7,102 nt of DNA. Origin: Bacteroidota bacterium. GTDB taxonomy: Bacteria; Bacteroidota; Kryptoniia; Kryptoniales; JAKASW01. The notes beneath the pieces were generated by a model, which saw only the letters and a list, made by a program, of their open reading frames with translations, ran no database searches and had not been told where the DNA came from. Both the position numbers and the translations under genes were made by a program. The stretch lies in assembly GCA_021796055.1 (NCBI GenBank), contig JAJYOS010000336.1, positions 1 through 7,102 on the forward strand, read 5' to 3'. Shown one piece after another: positions 1-6,518 of the stretch (position 1 is the stretch's first letter; each line of letters opens with the position of its first letter).

Positions 1-105
1 GGATACGTCGCAAACAGGCACCCCTCGGTAGCTACGCACGAGAAGATGGCCGAAGAACTTATCGCAACGATCGATTCGCTGGGCCTTTTCCCGGAGGTCA
101 GGTAA
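1..105 (+). CDS. SGNH/GDSL-type esterase, C-terminal fragment (CE2-like carbohydrate esterase?)
   Basis: Frame 1 is open from the first base and ends with TAA at 103-105, giving the last 34 residues of a protein that begins outside the window. The visible part contains HPSVATHEKMAEEL followed by a short amphipathic helix (LIATIDSLG). This matches the end of SGNH hydrolases, where the catalytic His sits in a (D)xxHPS/N motif followed by a TH-x-KMA helix; the THEKMAEEL wording is closest to my memory of CE2 acetyl-esterases. If so, H7 of the fragment is the catalytic base. The serine block lies upstream and cannot be seen. The secreted glycoside hydrolase starts 146 bases downstream on the same strand, which suits an enzyme that deacetylates a plant polysaccharide. 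The frame and stop are solid, the superfamily is likely, and the CE2 assignment is tentative. Confidence 0.6.
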   Translation, partial: GYVANRHPSVATHEKMAEELIATIDSLGLFPEVR

Positions 106-166
106 GAGGGCGGGAAATCGTTGCTCGAAGCGTGAGTCTCCATCCGTCAGTGAGTTCGCATCCGGG

Positions 167-181
167 TCAATCGTGGATTGA
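167..181. repeat. Short inverted repeat upstream of the GH5-like gene
   Basis: TCAATC (167-172) and GATTGA (176-181) are perfect 6-base inverted arms around the 3-base centre GTG. The element lies 70 bases before the start codon at 252. It could be an operator half-site pair or a weak hairpin between genes. Six-base arms do arise by chance, and no T-run follows, so it is not a convincing terminator. Confidence 0.3.
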
Positions 182-238
182 AGCGGAATCGTCAGATGTC
201 AGGAACGACTGAATAATTTCGACCAGATTAAACCAGCG

Positions 239-244
239 GGAGGT
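239..244 (+). promoter_or_regulatory. Ribosome binding site of the GH5-like gene
   Basis: GGGAGG lies 7 bases before the ATG at 252 and is a strong Shine-Dalgarno match. It supports this start, as does the signal peptide that begins directly at this methionine. Confidence 0.7.
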
Positions 245-251
245 AACTCAA

Positions 252-2714
252 ATGAAACAATTTGCTACGGGAAAACGGGCTTCAAAAAGATATTTGATAC
301 TGGCAGCAGCCGCGTTGCTCCTGCTTTTGCGGGTGGACGTGCGAGCGCAGTCGACGTCACGCATACACTACGCGAGTAAAGACATCTTTCTCAGCGGGAT
401 CAACGTCGCGTGGGTGAACTTTGCCGCCGATCTGGGCCCGAACGCGCTTAACACTGCTCAATTCCAGAAAGAGTTTCAAACTGTCCATGCGGCAGGTGGG
501 AACGCGCTCAGGGTGTGGCTTCATATCAACGGTTCCCAGACTCCGGTATACGATACGAATGGCTACGTTACCGGACCCGGTCCGAATACAATTCAGAATC
601 TCAGGCAACTCCTCAGCCTCGCCCGGCAGAATAATGTCGGACTCATCCTATGCTTATGGTCGTTTGACATGCTGAGGACAACAGAGATAGACTCTGCCAG
701 GCTGTATGCGAACATCAAGATGCTAACCGACACCGCGTACACGATGGCATATGTAAGAAACTGCCTGATACCGATGGTGGATTCAGTAAAGGGGGACTCC
801 GCGATAATCGCCTGGGAGGTCTGTAACGAACCCAACGGCATGACGACGGGGACGAACTTTTACATGGCCGACCCGACAGTTCCGACAACCGCAGTGCAGA
901 CCTTCACAAACCTGATAGCCGGCGGTATCCACCGTGCCGACCCATCTGCGTTTGTAACCACCGGCCCCGGAAGTTTTCAAACACTCACCGACGTGAATCC
1001 TGTCGCTGGGAGTAAGCTCTCCGATTTGAAAAGAGTGAACTCTCTTTCACAGAATCAGCTGCAGGCAATGACGGATGAATTTAACGCGACCCACAGGACA
1101 CCGCTCACGACACAGCAGATGCTCGAGTATCTCGACAGGATTGCAGCGGTCCAGGATACGAATATCTACAGCGATTCCAGGCTTGTCGCTGCCGGCGGAG
1201 ACACGATGGGTACGCTGAATTTCTACAGCGTCCACTATTATTACTATGGCTCGAGCGCACTTTCGCCGTTTACGCATCAGGCTTCGTACTGGGGGCTCGA
1301 CAAACCGATCGTCGTCGCGGAGTTCTGGATGCAATCGACCGACGGACTGGATGATCAGGCCCTTTACCCGGCACTATACAACAACGGCTATGCCGGAGGT
1401 CTTGACTGGTCCTGGACAGATTTCCCAAACACGCCGACCAACAAACTTAATGCCGCCAATGACACGTGGACGGCCCTGGAGTATATGTTCACAAATTACC
1501 GGAACGACGTAATCATACATCCTCAGACCGGGACCATCTACCTCTTCAGCGCGAGTGCGACAACGATTGAAAAATCCGATAACGCTATGATCAAATGGGA
1601 TGTCGAACCGGGCTCGGCAGTTAAACTGAACGGTACGACAGAGTCGAACGTGAAAGACAGCTTGGTGGTCAGCCCATCCATCACGACCACTTATACTCTT
1701 ATAGCTTCCGGTGTTGTGACGGACACGGCCACGGTCGCGATAACCGTACTCCCCACCGGCCGCATCATTTCTTTTTCGGCATTTCCAGTTGCTGTAGGCA
1801 CGGGAGAGAACTCTGCAATCTACTGGCACGTTGTAAAGAACTCCACCGTTTCTTTGAATGATAGCAGTGTGAGCGCTTACGACTCCCTGGTCGTTTATCC
1901 CACGGCCACAGCCAACACGTACAAACTCCTCGCTAGCGGCGACGAGACAGATTCCCTCAGCATCACGATCCCGGTCCTTGCCCCCGACCAAGTCGATAGG
2001 GCGCTGGGTGCCACAGTGACTGCCAGCTCTAACGACACAGTGGCCTATAGCCTGAGTACTCCGGCGAGAATGGTAGACGGAAACAATTTTTCAAGGTGGC
2101 AGGCCGCCGCAGCACCACAGGCGCAGACCGTAGTGTTAGACCTCCGGAGAGAATACAAAGTAAGTAAAATCGTAATTCGCTGGGGCAATAAAGAGTATGC
2201 GAAGCAGTATTGGCTGCGACTGTCCCCCGATGACAACAGTTGGACCGTTCTGACGAGTGTCACAAACGGCACAGGCGGAACCAACTACGTCGAGACGATA
2301 CTCACAGACACTACCAATCCGCCTGTCGGAAGGTATGTCTCGCTCCTGCTTCAGGCTCCGAGCACCAATGGTCCCTATTCCATCGCGGAGCTGCAGGTCT
2401 ACGGGCTTCCTTCCACAACTGCTGTGGTGGAAGTCCACAACGGAATTCCAGCCCGTTTTTCGTTGGAGCAGAACTTCCCAAATCCGTTCAACCCTTCAAC
2501 CAAGATTGACTTCTCTTTGCCATCAGCTCAACAGGTCACGCTTCTCGTTTATAACGTGCTGGGCCAGATGGTGGCTGAATTGATCAATAAGAGAATTTCA
2601 GCCGGCAACTACACCGTGGACTTTGATGGTGCGAGGTTGAGCAGCGGAGTTTACTTCTACAGGCTGACCGCGGGAAGCAACATTGTAACCAGGAAAATGA
2701 TCCTGCTGAAGTAA
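252..2714 (+). CDS. Secreted GH5-like glycoside hydrolase with Ig-like, F5/8C and T9SS sorting domains
   Basis: This 820-residue protein probably hydrolyses a beta-linked polysaccharide outside the cell. Residues 1-33 form a signal peptide: basic start, hydrophobic core LILAAAALLLLL, cleavage near RAQS. Residues about 38-418 are a clan GH-A (beta/alpha)8 domain resembling GH5. NALRVWL (84-90) fits the conserved arginine strand, WEVCNEP (188-194) carries the likely acid/base E193, HYYYY (328-332) fits the active-site His/Tyr strand, and VVAEFW (354-359) carries the likely nucleophile E357. Two tandem Ig-like repeats follow (about 426-501 and 502-577), each with the W-x-V...SLVV-x-P...T-Y-LLASG pattern. 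Residues about 578-718 resemble a discoidin/F5/8C (CBM32-like) module. Residues about 731-820 are a type IX secretion sorting domain (QNFPNPFNPSTKI ... GVYFYRLTAG ... RKMILLK). The ATG has GGGAGG at 239-244 about 7 bases upstream. Specificity (glucanase, mannanase or other) cannot be read from the sequence. Confidence 0.88.
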   Translation: MKQFATGKRASKRYLILAAAALLLLLRVDVRAQSTSRIHYASKDIFLSGINVAWVNFAADLGPNALNTAQFQKEFQTVHAAGGNALRVWLHINGSQTPVYDTNGYVTGPGPNTIQNLRQLLSLARQNNVGLILCLWSFDMLRTTEIDSARLYANIKMLTDTAYTMAYVRNCLIPMVDSVKGDSAIIAWEVCNEPNGMTTGTNFYMADPTVPTTAVQTFTNLIAGGIHRADPSAFVTTGPGSFQTLTDVNPVAGSKLSDLKRVNSLSQNQLQAMTDEFNATHRTPLTTQQMLEYLDRIAAVQDTNIYSDSRLVAAGGDTMGTLNFYSVHYYYYGSSALSPFTHQASYWGLDKPIVVAEFWMQSTDGLDDQALYPALYNNGYAGGLDWSWTDFPNTPTNKLNAANDTWTALEYMFTNYRNDVIIHPQTGTIYLFSASATTIEKSDNAMIKWDVEPGSAVKLNGTTESNVKDSLVVSPSITTTYTLIASGVVTDTATVAITVLPTGRIISFSAFPVAVGTGENSAIYWHVVKNSTVSLNDSSVSAYDSLVVYPTATANTYKLLASGDETDSLSITIPVLAPDQVDRALGATVTASSNDTVAYSLSTPARMVDGNNFSRWQAAAAPQAQTVVLDLRREYKVSKIVIRWGNKEYAKQYWLRLSPDDNSWTVLTSVTNGTGGTNYVETILTDTTNPPVGRYVSLLLQAPSTNGPYSIAELQVYGLPSTTAVVEVHNGIPARFSLEQNFPNPFNPSTKIDFSLPSAQQVTLLVYNVLGQMVAELINKRISAGNYTVDFDGARLSSGVYFYRLTAGSNIVTRKMILLK

Positions 2715-2782
2715 GAAGGATCGATTGGAAATTGGTATAGCCCGGTCGACGCGTTTGAGAAGGGGCGCCAGGGAGTTTATGC

Positions 2783-2797
2783 AGGAGGCGTCCTCCT
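2783..2797 (+). repeat. AGGAGG/CCTCCT perfect hairpin
   Basis: AGGAGG (2783-2788), loop CGT, CCTCCT (2792-2797) make a perfect 6-bp GC-rich stem with a 3-base loop. The 5' arm is a full Shine-Dalgarno sequence and the 3' arm a full anti-Shine-Dalgarno sequence. No start codon at suitable spacing is sealed by it, so a role in translation control is only a possibility. Confidence 0.4.
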
Positions 2798-2863
2798 CCG
2801 ACAGAGGCGGAAAGCCGGCAGTTTCAATCAGGTTTTGCATGCGGGCATACGAGAGTTGTAAAC

Positions 2864-2964
2864 CGGTCCCGGGAAGGAATCGAAAACTCCTCGTCCCGGG
2901 AGGACCCGGACTTATTGCCGGCATAAAGCAGTTACAGTCGTGAGCCTCTTTCGGTCCGGGAAGG
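2864..2964 (+). repeat. Three imperfect copies of a CGGTCCCGGGAAGG motif
   Basis: The copies are CGGTCCCGGGAAGG (2864-2877), CGTCCCGGGAGG (2892-2903, two single-base deletions) and CGGTCCGGGAAGG (2952-2964, one deletion). Their starts are 28 and 60 bases apart. The first two can also pair as an imperfect GC-rich stem (about 2863-2909) around the loop AATCGAAAACT. No T-run follows, so this is a poor intrinsic terminator. The copies could be regulator binding sites, an RNA structure or decayed repeats. Confidence 0.45.
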
Positions 2965-3000
2965 GCGTTCAAGCAAATACTGATCGTCAATTGAAAATCT

Positions 3001-3006
3001 AAGGAG
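3001..3006 (+). promoter_or_regulatory. Ribosome binding site that decides the GH94 start
   Basis: AAGGAG at 3001-3006 stands 8 bases before the ATG at 3015, an ideal distance. An in-frame GTG at 3006-3008 overlaps this site and could not use it, so the ATG is preferred. The protein then begins MKYGFFDD, the N-terminus I associate with this enzyme family. Confidence 0.8.
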
Positions 3007-3014
3007 TGAAGGAA

Positions 3015-5450
3015 ATGAAATACGGTTTTTTTGATGACAAGTCAAGAGAATATGTCATTACAAATCCACGGACTCCTTATCCCTGGATCAACTACCTTGG
3101 GAGCCAGGAATTCTTCACTATAATATCCAACACTGCCGGAGGGTACAGCTTCTTCAAGGACGCGAGACTCCGGCGCATTACCCGCTTCAGATATAACAAC
3201 ATTCCCCTCGATATGGGAGGGAAGTACTTCTATATAAAGGACGGCAAGACCGTCTGGTCGCCGGGCTGGAAACCTGTCAAGACAGAACTCGACGCCTATG
3301 AATGCCACCATGGTCTCGGCTATACGAGGATCAAGGGAAGAAAGAACGGTCTCGAAGCAGAGGTCCTATATTTCGTGCCGGTCGATTTTCGCGGAGAGAT
3401 CCAGAAGCTTAAACTCAAAAACAGAGGCAGGTCTAAGAAAACATTCAAGGTCTTTTCGTTTGTCGAATGGTGCCTCTGGAATGCGCTTGATGACATGACG
3501 AACTTCCAACGTAATTTCTCGACAGGAGAGGTAGAGATTGCCGGTTCGGTTATTTACCACAAGACCGAATACAAAGAGCGCCGCAATCACTATGCTTTTT
3601 ATTCCGTAAATTCTTCTATTTCCGGATTTGACACCGACCGTGAGGCGTTCATCGGTCTTTATAACGGGTTTGAGAGTCCCGATGTAGTCATGAAGGGAAA
3701 ATCACGTAACTCGGAAGCGCACGGCTGGTCGCCGATAGCATCTCACTGTCTCAACGTAACTCTGAAACCGGGCGAGGAAAAGGAGTTCGTGTTTCTCCTC
3801 GGCTACGTCGAAAATCCGAAGGAAGAGAAGTTTGAGTCGAAGGGAGTCATCAACAAGAAGAAAGCTCTCGAGATGATCGATGCCGTGTCGACACCGGCAA
3901 AGGTGCAGAAGATGTTCGACGAGCTTCGCAAATACTGGGACGACCTCCTTTCGATCTTCCGAGTCGAGAGTAAGGACGACAAGCTTAACCGGATGGTGAA
4001 CATCTGGAACCAGTACCAGTGTATGGTAACGTTCTGTATGTCGAGAAGCGCATCGTATTTTGAGTCAGGAATAGGCCGCGGGATGGGATTCCGTGATTCC
4101 AACCAGGACCTTATCGGCTTCGTACACCAGATTCCGGAGAAGGCGAAGGAACGTATACTGGACACTGCCGCGACTCAGTTCGAGGATGGGGGAGCATATC
4201 ACCAGTATCAGCCCCTCACGAAGAAGGGGAACAACGAGGTCGGAGGCAACTTCAATGACGATCCGTTGTGGCTTATCCTTTCGACTTCTGCTTACATAAA
4301 AGAGACAGGCGACTGGGGTATCCTCGACGAGAAAGTTGCGTTCGACAATGACATCTCAAAAGCAACTCCGCTGTTGGATCACTTGAAGCGCTCGTTCTTT
4401 CATGTTGTGCACAATCTCGGTCCACACAAGCTCCCGCTGATCGGCCGGGCCGACTGGAACGACTGTCTGAACCTGAACTGTTTTTCCAATAATCCCGATG
4501 AATCGTTCCAGACGACGGAGAACAAGAAGGGCGGGACAGCAGAGTCAGTTTTTATCGGAGGCATGTTCATACTGTACGGCGGTGAGTATAGCAGGATTCT
4601 CCGGAAGCTGAAGAAGAATGCCGAAGCCGACCAGGTTGACAGGCACATCGCCGGAATGAGGAAGGCGCTCGACGCAAGCGGGTGGGATGGCGAGTGGTTC
4701 ATCCGCGCTTATGATTTCTTCGGGAAGAAGGTCGGGAGCCATGAAAACGAAGAGGGGAAAATCTTCATTGAGCCGCAGGGAATGTGTATTATGGCAGGCG
4801 TCGGTTCAGACGACGGGCGAGCCAGGAAAGCTCTCGAGTCCGTGAAGCAGCGGTTGGACTGCGAATACGGGATCGTGCTCAATAACCCGGCGTTCACGAA
4901 ATACTACATCGAATACGGCGAGATATCTACCTATCCGAAGGGCTACAAGGAAAACGCGGGAATTTTCTGCCACAACAATCCATGGATCATGATCGCCGAG
5001 ACAATGGTAGGGAATGGCGATAGGGCGTTCGATTATTACAGGAAGATCGCTCCCGCCTATCTCGAGGAGATCAGCGACCTGCACAAGATGGAGCCGTATG
5101 TCTACCCGCAGATGATAGCCGGCAAGGACGCGTTCAAGCCGGGTGAGGCCAAGAACTCCTGGCTCAGCGGGACCGCGTCCTGGACGTTCTACACTATCTC
5201 ACAGTACATCCTCGGCATCAGGCCGGAGTATGACGGCCTTCTCGTGGACCCATGCATTCCGAAAGCCTGGAACGGGTTTACGGTCAACCGGAAATTCCGC
5301 GGCGCGGAATACAGCATCAGCGTCTCGAATCCCAATAAGGTCTCCAGGGGAGTGAAGAGACTTGTCGTCGATGGCAATGAATTGAAGGGAAACACCGTCC
5401 CCGTGTTCCCAGCCGGGAGCAAACACAAAGTTGAAGTCACTCTCGGTTGA
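3015..5450 (+). CDS. cbp: Cellobiose phosphorylase (GH94)
   Basis: The 811-residue product should carry out phosphorolysis of cellobiose to alpha-D-glucose-1-phosphate and glucose (EC 2.4.1.20) in the cytoplasm, saving ATP compared with hydrolysis. The length is normal for the family and there is no signal peptide. Residues about 1-275 form the N-terminal beta-sandwich, opening [18 protein letters not shown] and including [21 protein letters not shown] helical linker (about 280-310) leads to the (alpha/alpha)6 catalytic barrel (about 315-735) and a small C-terminal beta domain. Family motifs in order are [10 protein letters not shown] (356-365), [10 protein letters not shown] (478-487) with the expected general acid D480, the CHNNPW block with H653, and SWLSGTASW (715-723); by family analogy the last two help bind phosphate. 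An upstream in-frame GTG at 3006 would add three residues but overlaps the ribosome site. GH94 also includes cellodextrin and chitobiose phosphorylases; full-length similarity to cellobiose enzymes makes cellobiose the best call. Confidence 0.95.
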   Translation: MKYGFFDDKSREYVITNPRTPYPWINYLGSQEFFTIISNTAGGYSFFKDARLRRITRFRYNNIPLDMGGKYFYIKDGKTVWSPGWKPVKTELDAYECHHGLGYTRIKGRKNGLEAEVLYFVPVDFRGEIQKLKLKNRGRSKKTFKVFSFVEWCLWNALDDMTNFQRNFSTGEVEIAGSVIYHKTEYKERRNHYAFYSVNSSISGFDTDREAFIGLYNGFESPDVVMKGKSRNSEAHGWSPIASHCLNVTLKPGEEKEFVFLLGYVENPKEEKFESKGVINKKKALEMIDAVSTPAKVQKMFDELRKYWDDLLSIFRVESKDDKLNRMVNIWNQYQCMVTFCMSRSASYFESGIGRGMGFRDSNQDLIGFVHQIPEKAKERILDTAATQFEDGGAYHQYQPLTKKGNNEVGGNFNDDPLWLILSTSAYIKETGDWGILDEKVAFDNDISKATPLLDHLKRSFFHVVHNLGPHKLPLIGRADWNDCLNLNCFSNNPDESFQTTENKKGGTAESVFIGGMFILYGGEYSRILRKLKKNAEADQVDRHIAGMRKALDASGWDGEWFIRAYDFFGKKVGSHENEEGKIFIEPQGMCIMAGVGSDDGRARKALESVKQRLDCEYGIVLNNPAFTKYYIEYGEISTYPKGYKENAGIFCHNNPWIMIAETMVGNGDRAFDYYRKIAPAYLEEISDLHKMEPYVYPQMIAGKDAFKPGEAKNSWLSGTASWTFYTISQYILGIRPEYDGLLVDPCIPKAWNGFTVNRKFRGAEYSISVSNPNKVSRGVKRLVVDGNELKGNTVPVFPAGSKHKVEVTLG

Positions 5451-5470
5451 CAGAGCGCAGCTGTTAGGAG

Positions 5471-5495
5471 AAGAAAGGGCCCCTCGCCCTTACTT
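5471..5495 (+). terminator. Candidate terminator hairpin after the GH94 gene
   Basis: AAGAAAGGGC (5471-5480) pairs with GCCCTTACTT (5486-5495) through nine base pairs and one A-A mismatch, around the 5-base loop CCCTC. It sits 20 bases after the phosphorylase stop, where a terminator is expected. No T-run follows (CGCGCGG), so it may be weak, act as an mRNA 3' stabiliser, or need Rho. Confidence 0.4.
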
Positions 5496-5530
5496 CGCGC
5501 GGTGGCCATACGCCTGGCTGTAATGACGGC

Positions 5531-5548
5531 GCCGCAGTGGCGGAATGG
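5531..5548 (+). other. Short stretch resembling the 5' end of a tRNA-Leu
   Basis: GCCGCAGTGGCGGAATGG closely resembles the acceptor and D-arm start of bacterial tRNA-Leu (typical form GCCGAAGTGGCGGAATTGG). The following bases are AT-rich and hold no anticodon arm, variable arm or TTCGA T-loop before the next gene at 5597, so no complete tRNA is present. It may be a relic left by recombination at a tRNA gene, or chance. Confidence 0.25.
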
Positions 5549-5596
5549 AATTTAAATTGTGACAAGCTATCTTGAACGCAACATCAGGCAGGTGAA

Positions 5597-6139
5597 ATGA
5601 ACAAGTCTATAATCGTACTGGACGTCTTTTTGCTCGCGGTGGTCGCGTACTTCACGTGGTACATGGCGACGGACTATCAGACATTCTACGGACGATCGCA
5701 CATGCCTTTCGTCCTTTGGGTCATAGACACAATCGATTTGTTCATACATGAGGGGGGCCACTTCTTCTTCGGCTTCATGGGCCGGATGATTTACTTCATG
5801 GGTGGTTCGTTAATGCAGGTGGTCTTGCCGTCGCTTGCGATCTGGGTCTTCCTAAAATCGGGTTTCCGAACGCTCATCGGCACGCTGTACTGGCTCGGGC
5901 ATAACCTTATCAACGTGTCGGTTTACATAGGCGACGCACCTTACCGCAGGCTACCGCTTATTTCCGATAGCGCCATTCACGATTGGAACTGGATCTTTGC
6001 CCATATGGGGGACATGGGGCTGGCCGAGCCCGTTTCTTCAGTGGTATATGTGGTTGGTGTGGCTGCATGTCTGGGAGCTGTTATCACAGCCGGATATTAT
6101 CTGGTCGCGGATTTCAGAGAAACATTCCTGGAGGCATAA
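5597..6139 (+). CDS. Multi-pass membrane protein with HEGGH putative zinc site (M50-like)
   Basis: The 180-residue protein is strongly hydrophobic. Likely membrane segments are residues about 4-23, 38-60 (holding the motif), 64-87, 92-112 and 147-170. HEGGH (51-55) is an HExxH motif inside a hydrophobic stretch, as in site-2-protease-like (M50) enzymes, where the two His bind zinc and E52 activates water. A third ligand would be needed; D113 (in YIGDAP) and H128/D129 (in IHDWNW) are candidates by position. The GGSLMQVVLP stretch (69-78) after the motif also recalls uncharacterised proteins with this layout. No PDZ domain is present, and the length is short for a site-2 protease. The ATG is the only usable start, since TGA lies in frame at 5573-5575; its ribosome site (AGG, 5586-5588) is weak. 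The next gene begins 5 bases after its stop, so they are probably co-transcribed. Substrate and even protease activity are unknown. Confidence 0.75.
   Translation: MNKSIIVLDVFLLAVVAYFTWYMATDYQTFYGRSHMPFVLWVIDTIDLFIHEGGHFFFGFMGRMIYFMGGSLMQVVLPSLAIWVFLKSGFRTLIGTLYWLGHNLINVSVYIGDAPYRRLPLISDSAIHDWNWIFAHMGDMGLAEPVSSVVYVVGVAACLGAVITAGYYLVADFRETFLEA
6130..6134 (+). promoter_or_regulatory. Ribosome binding site for the Dabb gene, inside the preceding gene
   Basis: GGAGG lies within the last codons of the membrane-protein gene (TAA at 6137-6139), 10 bases before the ATG at 6145. This layout favours translational coupling. It also shows that the Dabb protein starts at 6145 and not at the far-upstream in-frame ATG at 5983, which would read through the membrane-protein gene. 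Confidence 0.7.
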
Positions 6140-6144
6140 CGCAA

Positions 6145-6468
6145 ATGGTGAGACACATGGTCTTCTTCAAGTTCAAGACGACCGTAACGGAAGGTCAGAT
6201 AGAGCTGCTTAAGAATGGACTCGGCGCCCTCCCGGGGACCATCCCGGAAATAAGAGAGTATGAATTCGGCAGAAACATACTGCCTTCGGAGCGGGCTTAT
6301 GATTTCGCCCTCATATCAGCTTTCGATGATTTGGACTCGTTGCGGAAATACAGTTCTCACCCGGAACACCAGAAAGTCCTGAAACATATCAACGCGATAT
6401 GCGATAGTATTAAATCGGTTGATTACGAAACGAACGAAGACACCGTGTCCGGGGAAGGTCGATCTTAA
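6145..6468 (+). CDS. Dabb (stress-responsive alpha/beta-barrel) domain protein
   Basis: The 107-residue product is nearly all one Dabb domain of the dimeric ferredoxin-like fold. It begins MVRHMVFFKFKTTVTEGQ, with the His at position 4 typical of the first strand, then a helix (LLKNGLGALP), the strand IREYEFGRNI, and the late block YDFALISAFDDLDSLRKY followed by SHPEHQKVLKHI. The last 15 residues (YETNEDTVSGEGRS) look like a disordered tail. Family members are small dimers; some are plant stress proteins and some act as cyclases, monooxygenase-like enzymes or sugar-related proteins, so the role here cannot be fixed. It starts 5 bases after the membrane-protein stop with its ribosome site inside that gene, so the two are likely made together. 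Confidence 0.88.
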   Translation: MVRHMVFFKFKTTVTEGQIELLKNGLGALPGTIPEIREYEFGRNILPSERAYDFALISAFDDLDSLRKYSSHPEHQKVLKHINAICDSIKSVDYETNEDTVSGEGRS

Positions 6469-6518
6469 TCGGTGCGGGCAAACCTGAGACAGAAATTAAC
6501 TAACTCTAAAAGAGGCAA

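Larger units (their letters stand above)
2715..3014. other. Structured spacer before the GH94 gene, no credible gene
   Basis: This 300-base gap separates the hydrolase from the phosphorylase. A 72-codon + frame (2725-2943) needs a TTG start and gives an Arg/Gly/Pro-rich product I do not recognise. The minus-strand frame covering the region also starts at TTG, lacks a ribosome site and runs into the hydrolase gene. Structure is present: an AGGAGG/CCTCCT hairpin (2783-2797), three related copies of a GC-rich motif (2864-2877, 2892-2903, 2952-2964), and the palindrome TCAATTGA (2987-2994) just before the ribosome site. I see no textbook promoter and no terminator with a T-run. It may be a long 5' leader or regulatory region for the phosphorylase. 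Confidence 0.5.

Noticed and set aside
178..221. Possible Bacteroidetes-type promoter: TAATTTCG (214-221) with an upstream TTG (178-180).
   Set aside because: The -7-like element has one mismatch to TAnnTTTG, and the 33-base gap to the TTG is too long for the usual spacing of about 20.
1374..1991. Long minus-strand frame (205 codons) opposite the hydrolase gene.
   Set aside because: The + strand encodes a continuous GH5 / Ig-like domain sequence here; the antisense product is Arg/Val/Gly-rich with no domain and is a shadow of coding composition.
2725..2943. Plus-strand 72-codon frame in the spacer before the phosphorylase gene.
   Set aside because: TTG start with poor spacing, Arg/Gly/Pro-rich composition typical of GC-rich non-coding frames, no recognisable domain, and internal repeats and hairpins.
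2598..2990. Minus-strand frame of 130 codons with a protein-like stretch (LIETAGFPPLSEEDA).
   Set aside because: It needs a TTG start, has no ribosome site (nor does its internal ATG at 2840), and its 3' third overlaps the well-supported T9SS domain of the hydrolase. I do not recognise a family.
5983..6144. N-terminal extension of the Dabb frame from the in-frame ATG at 5983.
   Set aside because: This part is a shadow of the membrane-protein gene; the Dabb domain and its ribosome site begin at 6130-6145.
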